This document shows, one piece after another, positions 1 to 14,290 of a stretch of 64,000 nucleotides of DNA (its first letter is position 1; every line of letters starts with the position of its first letter). The stretch comes from Thermobispora bispora DSM 43833 (GTDB lineage Bacteria; Actinomycetota; Actinomycetes; Streptosporangiales; Streptosporangiaceae). The notes beneath the pieces are model-generated. The model was not told the DNA's origin, made no database searches, and saw only the letters and a list, made by a program, of their open reading frames with translations. The DNA lies in contig NC_014165.1 of the NCBI RefSeq assembly GCF_000092645.1, forward strand, positions 1-64,000, given 5' to 3'. The translations under genes were made by a program, and so were the position numbers.

Positions 1-269
1 GTCTTGAAGGCGGGCTGCGCGCCCCGCTACTGTCGTTCGGCCCCGGCCTTCTCTTCATCTCAGCGCTCGTCATCGGCGCTGGCGCGCCCGGGTGGCGCGA
101 CCTGCGCCGGCGCGTCCGGGAAGCGCCTGGGCAAGGGACGTGCGGGGGCCGCGTACCGCCAGGCGGATCCGGTTGCGGATCCCTCGGGGGCCGCCCGCGA
201 ACGGGTGATGGACGGCGAACGGAACGCCGAGAGCGGCGGGACCGCGGTGAAGGGAGGAGGGGCCGAGCC
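1..269. other. Left-edge non-coding stretch upstream of dnaA
   Basis: No convincing gene is visible. The stretch is the leader of dnaA and ends in a purine-rich ribosome-binding site (GGGAGGAGG near 253–261). A GGATCC–6 bp–GGATCC arrangement lies near 166–183. In actinobacteria the divergent rpmH gene usually sits further out, and it is probably beyond the left edge. I found no canonical DnaA box here. Confidence 0.5.
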
Positions 270-1853
270 ATGGAAGGCGTGGATCTCGACGCTGTATGGG
301 CTCGGGCGCTCAGAACCCTGCTGGACGAGGGCGTGTCCGGGCAGCAGCGCGCGTTCCTCCAGATGACCCAGCCATCCGGGCTGATCAACGACACGATCCT
401 GCTGGCCGCTCCCAATGACTTCGCCAAAGAGGTCATCGAGGTACGGCTCCGGCCGCTGATCGCGCACGCGCTGGCGCAGGAGCTCGGGCGGCCGGTGCGC
501 ATCGCCGTCATGGTCGACCCGAGCGCGGTCCCCGACGCCGGTGTGGACCGGCCCGACCGGCAGCCGATGACGCAGCCGGGCCAGACGGGATATCCACAGC
601 ACCGCCCGCAGACGCAGCCCGGTTTCTCCACAGGGCTCACCACCGGTTCCCCAGGTCTCGCCACGGGTGGGGAGAGCGCGGCACGGCATGAGGCCGGGCC
701 GTACTCGTCCTCGGTCCCGCGGCCCGGCGGGCTCGCGGGCGAGCCGCGGCCCGAGCCCAGGCCCGAACCGGCGCACCAGCGGTGGGACAGCCGGCCGAGC
801 CGGTCGTCCAGTGAGCCCGCCCGGCTCAACGCGAAGTACACCTTCGAGACCTTCGTCATCGGGGCGAGCAACCGGTTCGCCCACGCCGCGGCCGTGGCGG
901 TCGCCGAGGCGCCGGCGAAGGCGTACAACCCGTTGTTCATCTACGGCGACTCCGGCCTGGGCAAGACGCACCTGCTCCACGCGATCGGCCACTACGCGCA
1001 GAGCCTCTACGACGGCGCCCGCGTGCGGTACGTGAGCTCGGAGGAGTTCACCAACGAGTTCATCAACTCGATCCGCGATCACAAGGCGGACGAGTTCCGC
1101 GCGCGGTACCGCGCAGTCGACATCCTGCTCGTGGACGACATCCAGTTCCTGGAGGGCAAGGAGCAGACCCAGGAGGAGTTCTTCCACACCTTCAACACCC
1201 TCCACAACGCCAGCAAGCAGATCGTCATCTCCAGCGACCGCGCCCCCAAGCAGCTCGTGACGCTGGAGGACCGGCTGCGCAACCGCTTCGAGTGGGGCCT
1301 GATCACCGACGTCCAGCCGCCCGAGCTGGAGACCCGCATCGCGATCCTGCGGAAGAAGGCGGTCCAGGAGGGCCTCGCCGCGCCGCCCGAGGTGCTCGAG
1401 TACATCGCGAGCCGGATCTCGACGAACATCCGTGAGCTCGAGGGCGCCTTAATCCGGGTCACGGCGTTCGCCAGCCTCAACCGGCAGCCTGTGGACATCG
1501 AGCTCGCCGAGATGGTCCTCAAGGACCTGATCAGCGAGGAGTCCAGCCCCGAGATCACCATTTCGCTCATCATGTCGACGACGGCCGAGTACTTCGGCGT
1601 CTCGATCGACGACCTGTGCGGCAGCTCCCGCTCGCGGGCCCTCGTCACCGCGCGTCAGATCGCCATGTACCTCGCCCGTGAGCTCACCGACCTGTCCCTC
1701 CCCAAGATCGGCCAGCAGTTCGGCGGCCGGGACCACACCACCGTGATGCACGCCGAGCGGAAGATCCGTTCGCTCATGGCGGAGCGGCGCTCGATGTACA
1801 ACCAGGTCAACGAGCTGACCACCCGCATCAAGCAGCGTGCGCGCAACGGTTGA
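270..1853 (+). CDS. dnaA: Chromosomal replication initiator DnaA
   Basis: DnaA binds DnaA boxes at oriC, oligomerises with ATP and melts the duplex to start replication. The 527-residue product has the four expected domains. Domain I is N-terminal, followed by a long Pro/Gly-rich linker (about residues 90–185) typical of high-GC actinomycetes. The AAA+ domain carries Walker [10 protein letters not shown] near residue 226 and Walker B LLVDDIQF near 288. The C-terminal DNA-binding signature is [14 protein letters not shown] near 485–498. The ATG at 270 sits about 8 bases after a strong GGGAGGAGG ribosome-binding site, which supports this start. The gene is followed directly by a non-coding tract full of DnaA-box-like sequences, the standard dnaA–oriC–dnaN layout. 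Confidence 0.99.
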   Translation: MEGVDLDAVWARALRTLLDEGVSGQQRAFLQMTQPSGLINDTILLAAPNDFAKEVIEVRLRPLIAHALAQELGRPVRIAVMVDPSAVPDAGVDRPDRQPMTQPGQTGYPQHRPQTQPGFSTGLTTGSPGLATGGESAARHEAGPYSSSVPRPGGLAGEPRPEPRPEPAHQRWDSRPSRSSSEPARLNAKYTFETFVIGASNRFAHAAAVAVAEAPAKAYNPLFIYGDSGLGKTHLLHAIGHYAQSLYDGARVRYVSSEEFTNEFINSIRDHKADEFRARYRAVDILLVDDIQFLEGKEQTQEEFFHTFNTLHNASKQIVISSDRAPKQLVTLEDRLRNRFEWGLITDVQPPELETRIAILRKKAVQEGLAAPPEVLEYIASRISTNIRELEGALIRVTAFASLNRQPVDIELAEMVLKDLISEESSPEITISLIMSTTAEYFGVSIDDLCGSSRSRALVTARQIAMYLARELTDLSLPKIGQQFGGRDHTTVMHAERKIRSLMAERRSMYNQVNELTTRIKQRARNG

Positions 1854-2389
1854 TACACACCCTGTGGATATCTCTGTGGACTGATCCTTCCTGCTGTGAT
1901 CGCGCCGTTCGCCCGGCTCCCGGCCCGCCCATTACACCCAATCGGCATCCACAGGTGGGGATGGTCCTGGGGAACTCTTGGGGATTGCCTGAGGAAGGCT
2001 TGGGGAAGACTCGTGGATGACCTGGGGACGCCCTGTGCGCAGCCGATTCGGCGCCGCGATCTCCCGTCATCCACCCGTGGACAACCGGTGGAAATCCCGT
2101 GGATGACTCGTGGACGAGAGGGCGCCGGCCCGGGGATGCGCTGTGGGGACGGCGCGCCGGTACACAGGAAGCCGCGCTCGTCCACCGCTTCCCGCACACC
2201 GCCGGTGGACAGAGAACCCGCCGTGAGCTGGGAGGATATCGGCCATCCACATATCCACCGGTCCTACTTAAGATGACGTGCTTTCTCTCTCCCAGATTGA
2301 ACGAAGAACCATAGAAGGGCTGCCGGAGGCACCGAGGTGCGGGAGAGTGAAGCCTTGACGATGCAGCGACACCCAGGAGGCTGATCCAC
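1854..2389. other. oriC: Origin of replication oriC (dnaA–dnaN intergenic region)
   Basis: This 536-bp gap between dnaA and dnaN holds at least ten 9-mers resembling the DnaA box TTNTCCACA on either strand. They include TGTGGATAT (1863), TGTGGACTG (1876), GCATCCACA (1945), CGTGGATGA (2012 and 2098), TCATCCACC (2067), CGTGGACAA (2076), CGTGGACGA (2109), GGTGGACAG (2204), CCATCCACA (2243) and ATATCCACC (2251). None is a perfect TTATCCACA/TTGTCCACA. Most carry C or G at the end position, as in other GC-rich actinomycete origins. A relatively AT-rich segment at about 2258–2320 before dnaN is a candidate unwinding element. The function is inferred from position and box density. Confidence 0.93.
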
Positions 2390-3526
2390 GTGTTGTTCCG
2401 GATCGACCGCGACCAGCTCGCCGAAGCCGTGGCGTGGACGGCGCGCAGTCTTCCCACCCGGCCGTCGATGCCGGTGCTCGCCGGCATGCGGCTGGAGGTC
2501 ACCGACGACCATCGGCTGAAGCTCTCCGGCTTCGACTACGAGGTGTCCGCGGAGGTCACCCTCGACCTGGAGACCGGGGAGCCCGGTGTGGTGCTCGTCT
2601 CCGGCAGGCTCCTGGCCGAGATCACCAGGGCGCTCCCCGCCCAGCCGGTCAACTTCACCCTCGACGGGGCCAAGGCGGTCGTCACCTGCGGCAGCACCCG
2701 GTTCACCCTCCTCACCATGCCGGTGGAGGACTATCCGTCGCTCCCGGTCATGCCCCCGGCCGCCGGGCGGGTCGGCAGCGACGTGTTCGCCTCGGCCGTC
2801 GCCCAGGTCGCCGTGGCGGTGGGCAAGGACGACACCCTGCCCATGCTCACCGGGGTGCGGATGGAGATCGAGGGCGATCTGATCACGCTCGCCGCCACCG
2901 ACCGCTACCGGCTCGCCGTGCGCGAGCTGAAGTGGGAGCCGGCGCAGCCCGGCCTCCAGGCGGTCGCCATGATCCCGGGCCGTACGCTCGCCGACATCGC
3001 CAAGGCGCTGGGCGGCACCGGCGCCGAGGTGGAGATCGCGCTCAGCTCCGGCGGGACCGGCGAGGGGATGATCGGGTTCTCCAGCGCGGGGCGGCGCACC
3101 ACCACCCGGCTGCTCGATCCGGAGTTCCCCAAGTACCGCTCGCTCCTGCCCACCGAGTTCAGCGCCCGCGCCGACGTGGCCACGAGCGCGTTCGTCGAGG
3201 CGGTCAAGCGCGTCGCGCTCGTCGCCGAGCGGAACACCCCGGTGCGGCTCACCTTCCGCGGCGGCGAGGTGGTGCTGGAGGCGGGCAGCGGCGACGAGGC
3301 CCAGGCGGTGGAGGTGCTCCCGGTCGACTTCGAGGGGGACGAGATCACCATCGCCTTCAACCACCAGTACCTGCTGGACGGCCTCGCCGTGCTCGACTCG
3401 GATGTGGCGCGGATGCAGTTCACCACGCCCACCAAGCCGGCGATCATCACGGCCGGCAAGCCCGCGGGTGAGGAGGCGGCCAGCGACTACCGCTACCTGA
3501 TCATGCCGATCCGCCTGTCGAGCTGA
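2390..3526 (+). CDS. dnaN: DNA polymerase III beta subunit (sliding clamp)
   Basis: The product is the ring-shaped processivity clamp that tethers polymerase III and other DNA enzymes to the template. The 378-residue length matches the family, with three repeated clamp folds. The N-terminus (MLFRIDRDQLAEAV) and the C-terminal YLIMPIRLSS, which ends in the conserved P-M/I-R-L clamp signature, are typical. The start is GTG at 2390, chosen because AGGAGG lies at about 2375–2380 and because it matches the normal N-terminus. It follows oriC and is co-directional with dnaA, on the leading strand if replication moves rightward. Confidence 0.99.
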   Translation: MLFRIDRDQLAEAVAWTARSLPTRPSMPVLAGMRLEVTDDHRLKLSGFDYEVSAEVTLDLETGEPGVVLVSGRLLAEITRALPAQPVNFTLDGAKAVVTCGSTRFTLLTMPVEDYPSLPVMPPAAGRVGSDVFASAVAQVAVAVGKDDTLPMLTGVRMEIEGDLITLAATDRYRLAVRELKWEPAQPGLQAVAMIPGRTLADIAKALGGTGAEVEIALSSGGTGEGMIGFSSAGRRTTTRLLDPEFPKYRSLLPTEFSARADVATSAFVEAVKRVALVAERNTPVRLTFRGGEVVLEAGSGDEAQAVEVLPVDFEGDEITIAFNHQYLLDGLAVLDSDVARMQFTTPTKPAIITAGKPAGEEAASDYRYLIMPIRLSS

Positions 3527-3601
3527 GCCTCGCCCGGTGCGCCGCGGCGGGCATGGTCCGGTCCGGTACGGGTACGCGCCCCTTGCGAAGACGTACACAG
3601 G

Positions 3602-3624
3602 TTTTCCCCAAAAACTGTGGATAA
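3602..3624. promoter_or_regulatory. DnaA-box pair just upstream of gnd
   Basis: TGTGGATAA at 3616–3624 is the exact reverse complement of the consensus DnaA box TTATCCACA. A weaker TTTTCCCCA lies at 3602–3610. The perfect box is 12 bases before the gnd start codon. It is the best DnaA box in the window and lies outside the dnaA–dnaN gap. It could extend oriC or let DnaA repress gnd. Confidence 0.6.
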
Positions 3625-3636
3625 AGGGGGCGCGGG

Positions 3637-4581
3637 ATGCAGATCGGCATGGTCGGGCTCGGCAAGATGGGCGGGAACATGGCCGAGCGGCTCCGCCGCG
3701 GCGGGCACGAGGTGGTCGGCTACGACCGCAACCCCGCGATCAGCGACGTCGGCAGCCTCCGCGAGCTCGTCGACCGGCTTCAGGCGCCCCGCACCGTCTG
3801 GGTGATGGTCCCGGCCGGTGACCCGACCAGGACGACGATCGAGCGCCTCGGCGAGCTGCTCTCGGCCGGCGACCTCGTGGTCGACGGCGGCAACTCGCAC
3901 TACCGGGACGACCAGGTGCACGCGGACCGGCTCGGCGCCCGCGGGATCGGGTTCGTCGACGTGGGCGTCAGCGGCGGGGTCTGGGGGCTGCGCGAGGGCT
4001 ACGCGCTCATGGCCGGAGGCGCCCCCGAGCACATCGAGCGCCTCATGCCGATCTTCACGACCCTCAAGCCGCCGGGGGAGGACGGGTTCGTCCACGCGGG
4101 CAAGGTGGGCGCGGGCCACTTCGTGAAGATGGTCCACAACGGCATCGAATACGGCATGATGCAGTCCCTCGCCGAGGGGTGGGAGCTCCTCGAGGCGAGC
4201 GATCTCGTCACCGACGTCCTCGCCACCTTCCGGAGCTGGCGCAGCGGGACCGTGATCCGCTCCTGGCTGCTGGAGCTGCTCGTCCGCGCGCTCGAGGAGG
4301 ACCCGCACCTGTCCGAGCTGAAGGGCTACGCGGAGGACTCCGGCGAGGGCAGGTGGACGGTGCAGGCCGCGGTCGAGCACGCGGTGCCCCTCCCGGCCAT
4401 CACCGCGGCGCTGTACGCCCGGTTCACCTCCCGCCAGGCCGACTCCCCCGCGATGAAGATGATCGCGGCGCTGCGCAACCAGTTCGGCGGTCATCCGGTC
4501 GCCTCGGCCGAGGGCCAGACCGGCAAGGGGGCCGACTCCCCCGGCGCGGACGTCATCCCACCGGCCGAGGCCGAGCGCTGA
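3637..4581 (+). CDS. gnd: 6-phosphogluconate dehydrogenase, decarboxylating (short type)
   Basis: It catalyses NAD(P)-dependent oxidative decarboxylation of 6-phosphogluconate to ribulose 5-phosphate in the pentose-phosphate pathway. The 314-residue product starts with a Rossmann dinucleotide motif (GMVGLGKMGGNMAERL). It contains VDGGNSHYRDD near residue 86, the SGGVWG substrate loop near 111 and the catalytic GHFVKMVHNGIEYGMMQ stretch near 160–176. At about 300 residues it belongs to the short GndA/YqeC-like form rather than the 470-residue enzyme. GGGGG precedes the ATG. Its position between dnaN and recF is a recurrent actinomycete arrangement. A perfect DnaA box lies immediately upstream. 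Confidence 0.95.
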   Translation: MQIGMVGLGKMGGNMAERLRRGGHEVVGYDRNPAISDVGSLRELVDRLQAPRTVWVMVPAGDPTRTTIERLGELLSAGDLVVDGGNSHYRDDQVHADRLGARGIGFVDVGVSGGVWGLREGYALMAGGAPEHIERLMPIFTTLKPPGEDGFVHAGKVGAGHFVKMVHNGIEYGMMQSLAEGWELLEASDLVTDVLATFRSWRSGTVIRSWLLELLVRALEEDPHLSELKGYAEDSGEGRWTVQAAVEHAVPLPAITAALYARFTSRQADSPAMKMIAALRNQFGGHPVASAEGQTGKGADSPGADVIPPAEAER

Positions 4582-4606
4582 GCCCGCCGGGCCGCGCGGG
4601 CGCCGG

Positions 4607-4615
4607 TTTTCCACA
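4607..4615 (+). promoter_or_regulatory. DnaA-box-like site between gnd and recF
   Basis: TTTTCCACA fits the relaxed consensus TTNTCCACA exactly. It lies in the short gnd–recF gap, so the cluster of DnaA-box-like sites extends past dnaN. Whether DnaA binds it is unknown. Confidence 0.4.
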
Positions 4616-4718
4616 GCCCGCGGGCGGGTGTGCACACGTCCCGGGGCCGCGCCGTACGCTCCCGGCATGCCGTGCGCGAGGGTGCCGGAGGGCCCGCACC
4701 GGGTAATAGCCTTGCCAC

Positions 4719-5924
4719 GTGTACGTGGCGAGCCTGTCCCTCACCGATTTCCGGTCGTACGCCGGGGTCGAGCTGGAGCTCGAGCCCGGGGTCTCGGCCT
4801 TCATCGGGGCGAACGGGCAGGGCAAGACCAACCTGGTCGAGGCGCTGGGGTACGTGGCCACGCACACCAGCCACCGGGTCGCCACCGACGCGCCGCTGGT
4901 CCGGCACGGCGCGCAGCGGGCGATCGTCCGGGCGGCCGTGGTCCGGGACGGCCGCCGGGCGCTGATCGAGCTGGAGATCAACCCGGGCCGCGCCAACCGC
5001 GCCAGGGTGAACCGCGCCCTGATGCCCCGGCCGCGGGACGCGCTGGGGCTGCTGCGGACCGTGCTGTTCGCCCCCGAGGACATCGCCCTGGTCAAGGGGG
5101 ATCCGGCGGAGCGGCGCCGGTACCTGGACGAGCTCCTCATCGCCCGCGCGCCCCGGTTCGCCGGGGTGCGCGCCGACTACGAGCGGGTGCTGCGGCAGCG
5201 CAACGCCCTGCTCCGCTCGGCGGCCGCGGCCCGGAGCGGCCGGCGCGGCGCGCGCCGGGCGGAGGACGAGGCCGCGTTCGCCGCGATCGGCGCCGGTGAC
5301 GTGCTCGCCACGCTCGACGTCTGGGACGCCCACCTGGTACGGCACGGCGCGGAGCTGACCGCGGCCCGGATGGAGCTGGTCGACGCGCTCCGCTCGCTCA
5401 CCGCCAAGGCGTACGCCGCGCTCGCCCCGTCCTCCGGAGCGGTGGATCTGGAATACCGGAGCGCGGCTGTGGACGCTGCGGCCGCGGCGCCGTCCACAGG
5501 CGGTCCCGGGGGTGGGGATCGCCGCGAGGCCGTGGCCGAATGGCTGCGCGCCGCGCTCGCGCAGGCCCGCCAGGCGGAGCTGGAGCGCGGCGTGACCTTG
5601 GTCGGCCCGCACCGGGACGACCTGCTGCTCACCCTCAAGGGCATGCCCGCGCGCGGGTACGCGAGCCACGGCGAGGCGTGGTCGTTCGCGCTCGCCCTCA
5701 GGCTCGCCGCCTACGAGCTCCTCCGCGCCGACGGCGGCGACCCGGTGCTGATCCTCGACGACGTCTTCGCCGAGCTCGACCACGACCGGCGCCGGCGGCT
5801 CGCGGAGATCGTCGCACCGGCCGAGCAGGTGCTGATCACCGCGGCGGTGCCGGACGACGTTCCGGACGAGCTCAGCGGTGCCCGTTTCGACGTGACCGGG
5901 GGGTGCGTGACCCGTGTCCGATGA
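4719..5924 (+). CDS. recF: DNA replication and repair protein RecF
   Basis: RecF is an SMC-like ATPase that loads RecA with RecO/RecR at single-strand gaps. The 401-residue product starts with the characteristic [14 protein letters not shown]. It has Walker [15 protein letters not shown] near residue 30, the signature region with EERRRY-like residues near 125–132, and Walker [12 protein letters not shown] near 344–354. The GTG start at 4719 gives the canonical RecF N-terminus. No good ribosome-binding site precedes it, but TAATAG lies 10 bases upstream, so the message may be nearly leaderless. It overlaps the next gene by 11 bp. Confidence 0.97.
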   Translation: MYVASLSLTDFRSYAGVELELEPGVSAFIGANGQGKTNLVEALGYVATHTSHRVATDAPLVRHGAQRAIVRAAVVRDGRRALIELEINPGRANRARVNRALMPRPRDALGLLRTVLFAPEDIALVKGDPAERRRYLDELLIARAPRFAGVRADYERVLRQRNALLRSAAAARSGRRGARRAEDEAAFAAIGAGDVLATLDVWDAHLVRHGAELTAARMELVDALRSLTAKAYAALAPSSGAVDLEYRSAAVDAAAAAPSTGGPGGGDRREAVAEWLRAALAQARQAELERGVTLVGPHRDDLLLTLKGMPARGYASHGEAWSFALALRLAAYELLRADGGDPVLILDDVFAELDHDRRRRLAEIVAPAEQVLITAAVPDDVPDELSGARFDVTGGCVTRVR

Positions 5925-6465
5925 GACCCCGGAGGTTCCCCGTTCCATCGGCGAGGGACGGCAGTCGCCGGCAGCGGCGGCCGCCCGGGGCGCCGCGCTG
6001 GCGCGGGCGAAGCTCGCCGAGGCCAAGGCCGACGCGGCGCGGCGGGGGCGGCTCCCCCGGACCGAGCCGCGGCGGGACGGCGGCGCCCGGCCGCAGCCGC
6101 GGGGCTCCGGCGATCCGCAGCCGTTCGCCCGGGCGATCCGCGAGCTGCTCGCCGCCCGGGGGTGGGAGCGGCAGGCCGCGATCGGCGGGGTGTTCGGCCG
6201 CTGGGCGGAGATCGTCGGCCCCGAGCTCGCCGCGCACACCCGGCCGGTGAGCTTCGCCGACGGCGAGCTGGTGGTGGCCACGGACTCGACCGCGTGGGCC
6301 ACCCAGGTGCGGCTGCTCGCGGGCACGCTCGTCCGGCGGCTCAACGAGGAACTCGGCGACGGCACGGTCGCCCGGGTCAAGGTGCACGGCCCCGGCACCG
6401 GGCCGCGCCCGGCGGGCCCGCTGCGGGTGCGCGGCGGCCGCGGCCCGCGCGACACCTACGGCTGA
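5914..6465 (+). CDS. dciA: DUF721 / DciA-family helicase-loading protein
   Basis: DciA-family proteins recruit or load the DnaB helicase where DnaC/DnaI is absent, as in actinobacteria. The 183-residue product has a charged, Ala/Arg-rich N-terminal third. The conserved DUF721 domain follows from about residue 70, with features such as [19 protein letters not shown] and a C-terminal [19 protein letters not shown] strand region. The GTG start overlaps the recF end by 11 bp, indicating translational coupling. The DciA role is established for the family in other bacteria; here it is inferred from domain and position. Confidence 0.9.
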   Translation: MSDETPEVPRSIGEGRQSPAAAAARGAALARAKLAEAKADAARRGRLPRTEPRRDGGARPQPRGSGDPQPFARAIRELLAARGWERQAAIGGVFGRWAEIVGPELAAHTRPVSFADGELVVATDSTAWATQVRLLAGTLVRRLNEELGDGTVARVKVHGPGTGPRPAGPLRVRGGRGPRDTYG

Positions 6466-8904
<2,439 letters not shown>

Positions 8905-8932
8905 GCGAGCCCCTAGGCAGTAAGGACTTTCC

Positions 8933-11437
<2,505 letters not shown>

Positions 11438-11528
11438 GCGAGCGAAGCCGTGAGCGCGCCGGCCTCCGCGCGCCACGTCGCGCACCATGGACCGGATCCG
11501 ATCCCGGGCCGCTAGTCGAGGACGAGTC

Positions 11529-12353
11529 ATGAGCGAGACCGGCAAACCGCGGACGCCCGGCGCACCCGTGGAGGGCGCGGCACGCCCGGCGTCGTCGTCG
11601 AAGCAGGATGCGGTGAGCGAGGCCAAGGGCGTCACCGGCGCCACGTCGGCCTCCGCCAAGGCGGCACCTGCCGATAAGGCCACCGAGACGGTCCGCGTCC
11701 GTCCGCCGGCGGCGGACCGGAAGTGGCAGGGAGAGCCGGCCAGGAACGGCGGCGAGCCTGCGGACGGTGCCAGCGGCACCGAGTCGACCGCGGTCTACCC
11801 GAGGCCCTCGTTCGACCGGCCGGTGGCCTCGGGCGGTTCGCCCACGCCCGGCGCACCTCCCGCGGGGCCCGCACCGGCCAGGTCCGGGGCGGACGGCGCG
11901 GCGCAGCAGGGTCAGCGCCCGGCCGCCTTCGGCGCCGCCGAGAGCCAGGCGGCGGGCCAGAAGAGCAACCGCACCCCGCGGCGGGCGCACCTCGTGGTGC
12001 GCCGGATCGAGCCGTGGTCGGCGATGAAGTTCAGCTTCATCATCTCCCTCGTCGCCTTCGTGGTGCTGTTCGTCGCGGTGGCCGTGCTGTACGGCGTCCT
12101 GTCGTCGCTCGGCGTCTTCTCGACGATCATCGACACCGTGACCCAGCTCACCGGCAGCGGGGAGAACGGCCAGCAGCCCGTGTTCGACATCGCGAGCTGG
12201 TTCGACCCGGTGCGGATCCTCGGCTACACCGCACTGGTCGGCGCGGTGAACGTCGTGCTCATCACCGCCCTCTCGACGATCGGTGCCGTGATCTACAACC
12301 TGTCGGCCGAACTGGTCGGCGGTATCGAGGTCACGCTCACCGAGTCCGAGTGA
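11529..12353 (+). CDS. DUF3566 membrane protein downstream of gyrA
   Basis: This 274-residue protein is counterpart to the conserved membrane protein found after gyrA in many actinobacteria. The first ~165 residues are disordered and rich in Ala, Pro, Gly and charged residues. Two membrane segments follow: FSFIISLVAFVVLFVAVAVL near 175 and the segment around YTALVGAVNVVLITAL near 237. The end (YNLSAELVGGIEVTLTE) is the conserved DUF3566 tail. I prefer the ATG at 11529. An in-frame ATG at 11487 would add 14 residues, and neither has a strong ribosome-binding site. The molecular role is not known; the location suggests a link to the gyrase operon or cell-cycle genes. Confidence 0.85.
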   Translation: MSETGKPRTPGAPVEGAARPASSSKQDAVSEAKGVTGATSASAKAAPADKATETVRVRPPAADRKWQGEPARNGGEPADGASGTESTAVYPRPSFDRPVASGGSPTPGAPPAGPAPARSGADGAAQQGQRPAAFGAAESQAAGQKSNRTPRRAHLVVRRIEPWSAMKFSFIISLVAFVVLFVAVAVLYGVLSSLGVFSTIIDTVTQLTGSGENGQQPVFDIASWFDPVRILGYTALVGAVNVVLITALSTIGAVIYNLSAELVGGIEVTLTESE

Positions 12354-12503
12354 CCCGCGTACGGCTGCCGCGGGAGCGCGGTGGCCGTACGAAACGGGCC
12401 GGGAGAGCACGATCAGGTGTCCGGATGCGGTACGCTTTACCCAGTGCGAGGACCGATTCGCCACCGGCGACGGAATACGGTAACGTTCCTACCGCACGGA
12501 CAG

Positions 12504-12577
12504 GGGGCTATAGCTCAGTCGGTTAGAGCGCTTCCCTGATAAGGAAGAGGTCTCTGGTTCAAGTCCAGATAGCCCCA
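12504..12577 (+). tRNA. tRNA-Ile (anticodon GAT)
   Basis: A complete cloverleaf is visible. Acceptor GGGGCTA pairs with TAGCCCC, with discriminator A. The D-arm contains AGCTCAGTCGGTTAGAGC. The anticodon loop CTGATAA sits between CTTCC and GGAAG, and the T-arm contains GGTTCAAGTCC. No CCA is encoded. Its place after gyrA and DUF3566 is conserved in actinobacteria. Confidence 0.98.
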
Positions 12578-12585
12578 CTTCGAGG

Positions 12586-12615
12586 AACGCCCCGGACGGC
12601 ACAACCCGGGGCGTT
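12586..12615 (+). terminator. Terminator hairpin after tRNA-Ile
   Basis: A perfect 10-bp inverted repeat, AACGCCCCGG … CCGGGGCGTT, with a 10-base loop starts nine bases after the tRNA and ends in a short TT. It is a good intrinsic terminator for the tRNA transcript. Confidence 0.8.
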
Positions 12616-12942
12616 TCGCTGTTCCGGGCACCTGCGTTCGGGTACGGCAGGCGGGCTCGGGCACTCCCCTGGTGGATCCGCCGCCCTGCCGGGCGCTCCC
12701 GCCGATCGATGGCCGTCGGCCGTCACGTCCCCGGATGCGTCCCACGTATCCACAGCCGAGGCGCTGCCGGTGGACGGGCGACCGTGCGGGGCCACGGCGT
12801 TCTTCGCCGGATCCGGCCGGGGCAGCCGGCCCAACCCCGCTCCGGCCGTTCTCGCGGGCTTTCCGCGGCACGCGGGCGCTGCGGCAGGCCTGCGGTACGC
12901 GCGGGGACCCCACCAAGAACCTCGGCCGTTTGGCGGCTCCGG
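12616..12942. other. Non-coding stretch between tRNA-Ile terminator and the YnfA-like gene
   Basis: About 330 bases of GC-rich DNA with no open frame resembling a protein and no clear signals. Confidence 0.5.
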
Positions 12943-13275
12943 CTAGCCGCGCGGCGCGTACATGATGACCCCGACCCCGAGCAGGCAGATGGCCGCGCCG
13001 ATCAGGTCCCAGCGGTCCGGGCGGAAGCCGTCCACCACCATCCCCCAGATCAGCGAGCCGGCGACGAACACGCCCCCGTAGGCGGCGAGGATCCGGCCGA
13101 AGTGGGGGTCGGGCTGGAAGGTCGCCACCAAGCCGTACAGGCCGAGGACGAGGAAGCCCGCACCGGCCCACCACAGGCCGCGCTGCTCCCGCACTCCCTG
13201 CCACACCAGCCAGGCCCCGCCGATCTCGGCGAGCGCGGCGAGCACGAACAGCAGGATGGAACGCGCGATGGTCAT
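12943..13275 (-). CDS. YnfA/UPF0060-family small membrane protein
   Basis: This 110-residue protein is almost entirely hydrophobic, with four predicted membrane helices (around residues 4–22, 30–50, 60–78 and 88–106). Family signatures are [18 protein letters not shown] near the N-terminus and [20 protein letters not shown] in the third helix, followed by [24 protein letters not shown]0060 proteins resemble small drug/metabolite transporters, but no substrate is established. The ATG at 13275 gives the usual family length; an upstream in-frame extension lacks family similarity. It stands alone, transcribed against gyrA. Confidence 0.9.
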   Translation of the reverse strand: MTIARSILLFVLAALAEIGGAWLVWQGVREQRGLWWAGAGFLVLGLYGLVATFQPDPHFGRILAAYGGVFVAGSLIWGMVVDGFRPDRWDLIGAAICLLGVGVIMYAPRG

Positions 13276-13326
13276 GGCCGCGACTCTAGACGGGCCGGAC
13301 AGGCGTCTCGGCGGGCGGTCGCGGCT

Positions 13327-13361
13327 TCTCCTACGGCCTGGCGCCTCTCCTACGGCCTGGC
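13327..13361. repeat. Two-copy 16-bp repeat
   Basis: TCTCCTACGGCCTGGC occurs at 13327–13342 and 13346–13361 (19-bp period), in the gap between two leftward genes. No function is apparent. Confidence 0.7.
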
Positions 13362-13507
13362 CGCTGAAGGGCCTTGCACCGTCCAGCGGGCGGCCGCAGG
13401 CGCGTCCTCCCGCGGCCCGCAGGCGGCGCGGCGGGAGCACGGACGTCCACCTCACCGGATCGCCTCGCCCGGAACCGGGAGACCGCGCGGGCCCGGTCCG
13501 GCCGCGC

Positions 13508-14290
13508 TCAGCCCGCGCTCCGCGCCTTGGCGTCGCGGAGCTGCCCGGTGAGCAGCCCGGGCGCCTCGATCAGGGACGGCCCGTACCAGGAGAGATGCCG
13601 GCCGCTGACCAAGGCGGCCGGGATCCCGGGGAAGCACTCGGGCCCGTCGTCCTCGGTGAACCGGTACGGCTCATCCGGCAGGACCACGAGGTCGGGCTCG
13701 GTCTCCCGGATCCGGTCGAGCGGCATCTTCGGGTACCGCTCCGGGTGGCCGGAGAAGACGTTGGTGACGCCCAGCCGGGCGAGCACGTCCCCGGTGAAGG
13801 TGTCCCGGCCGACGACCATCCACGGCCGCCGCCACACCACGATCGCGGCCCGGCGCGCGGGGGCGAACGCGGGGGCCGGCGCCCGCCAGGCCTCGGCCGC
13901 CCGGTCGAGCCAGGCCGGCCGGGGCAGCCGGCAGGCCACGGTGAGCATGCGGTCGAGCGAGCGGAGCGCCTCGTCCACGGTCCGGATGACCGTCGTCCAC
14001 ACCGGGATCCCGGACTCGCGGAGCGCCGCCAGATCGGGCTCCCGGTTCTCCTCGAAGTTGGCGAGCACGATGTCGGGCCGCAGCGACCGGATCAGCTCCA
14101 GGTCGGGGTTCTTGGTCCCCCGGACCCTGGGCACGTCGAGGCCGGGCGGGTGCGTGCACCAGTTCGTGGCGCCGGCGAGCAGGCTCTCATCCGTGGCGGC
14201 GACGGCCTCGGTGAGGGAGGGAACGAGGGAGACCACGCGGCGGACGGTGTCCGGCACGGGAACGGGCAGGCCAAGGTCGTCGTACTCCAC
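13508..14290 (-). CDS. BtuF-like helical-backbone metal-receptor protein, no signal peptide
   Basis: The 260-residue product has the two-lobe fold signature of the TroA/BtuF (vitamin B12 or metal-siderophore binding) superfamily. [14 protein letters not shown] lies near the N-terminus, [15 protein letters not shown] near residue 85, and a second-lobe [22 protein letters not shown]-like stretch near 205. There is no signal peptide or lipobox, so it is probably cytoplasmic, unlike classical binding proteins. No transporter genes flank it. The GTG at 14290 starts the protein right before the first conserved strand; ATG further upstream would add about 105 residues with no domain character. It could bind a corrinoid or metal complex; the ligand is unknown. 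Confidence 0.8.
   Translation of the reverse strand: MEYDDLGLPVPVPDTVRRVVSLVPSLTEAVAATDESLLAGATNWCTHPPGLDVPRVRGTKNPDLELIRSLRPDIVLANFEENREPDLAALRESGIPVWTTVIRTVDEALRSLDRMLTVACRLPRPAWLDRAAEAWRAPAPAFAPARRAAIVVWRRPWMVVGRDTFTGDVLARLGVTNVFSGHPERYPKMPLDRIRETEPDLVVLPDEPYRFTEDDGPECFPGIPAALVSGRHLSWYGPSLIEAPGLLTGQLRDAKARSAG

Noticed and set aside
2264-3598. 444-codon leftward open frame over dnaN
   Set aside because: Antisense shadow of dnaN: Arg/Gly/His-rich with no domain, a by-product of GC-rich third positions.
4491-6455. 654-codon leftward open frame over gnd end, recF and dciA
   Set aside because: It covers three well-supported rightward genes and reads as Pro/Arg/Gly-rich noise.
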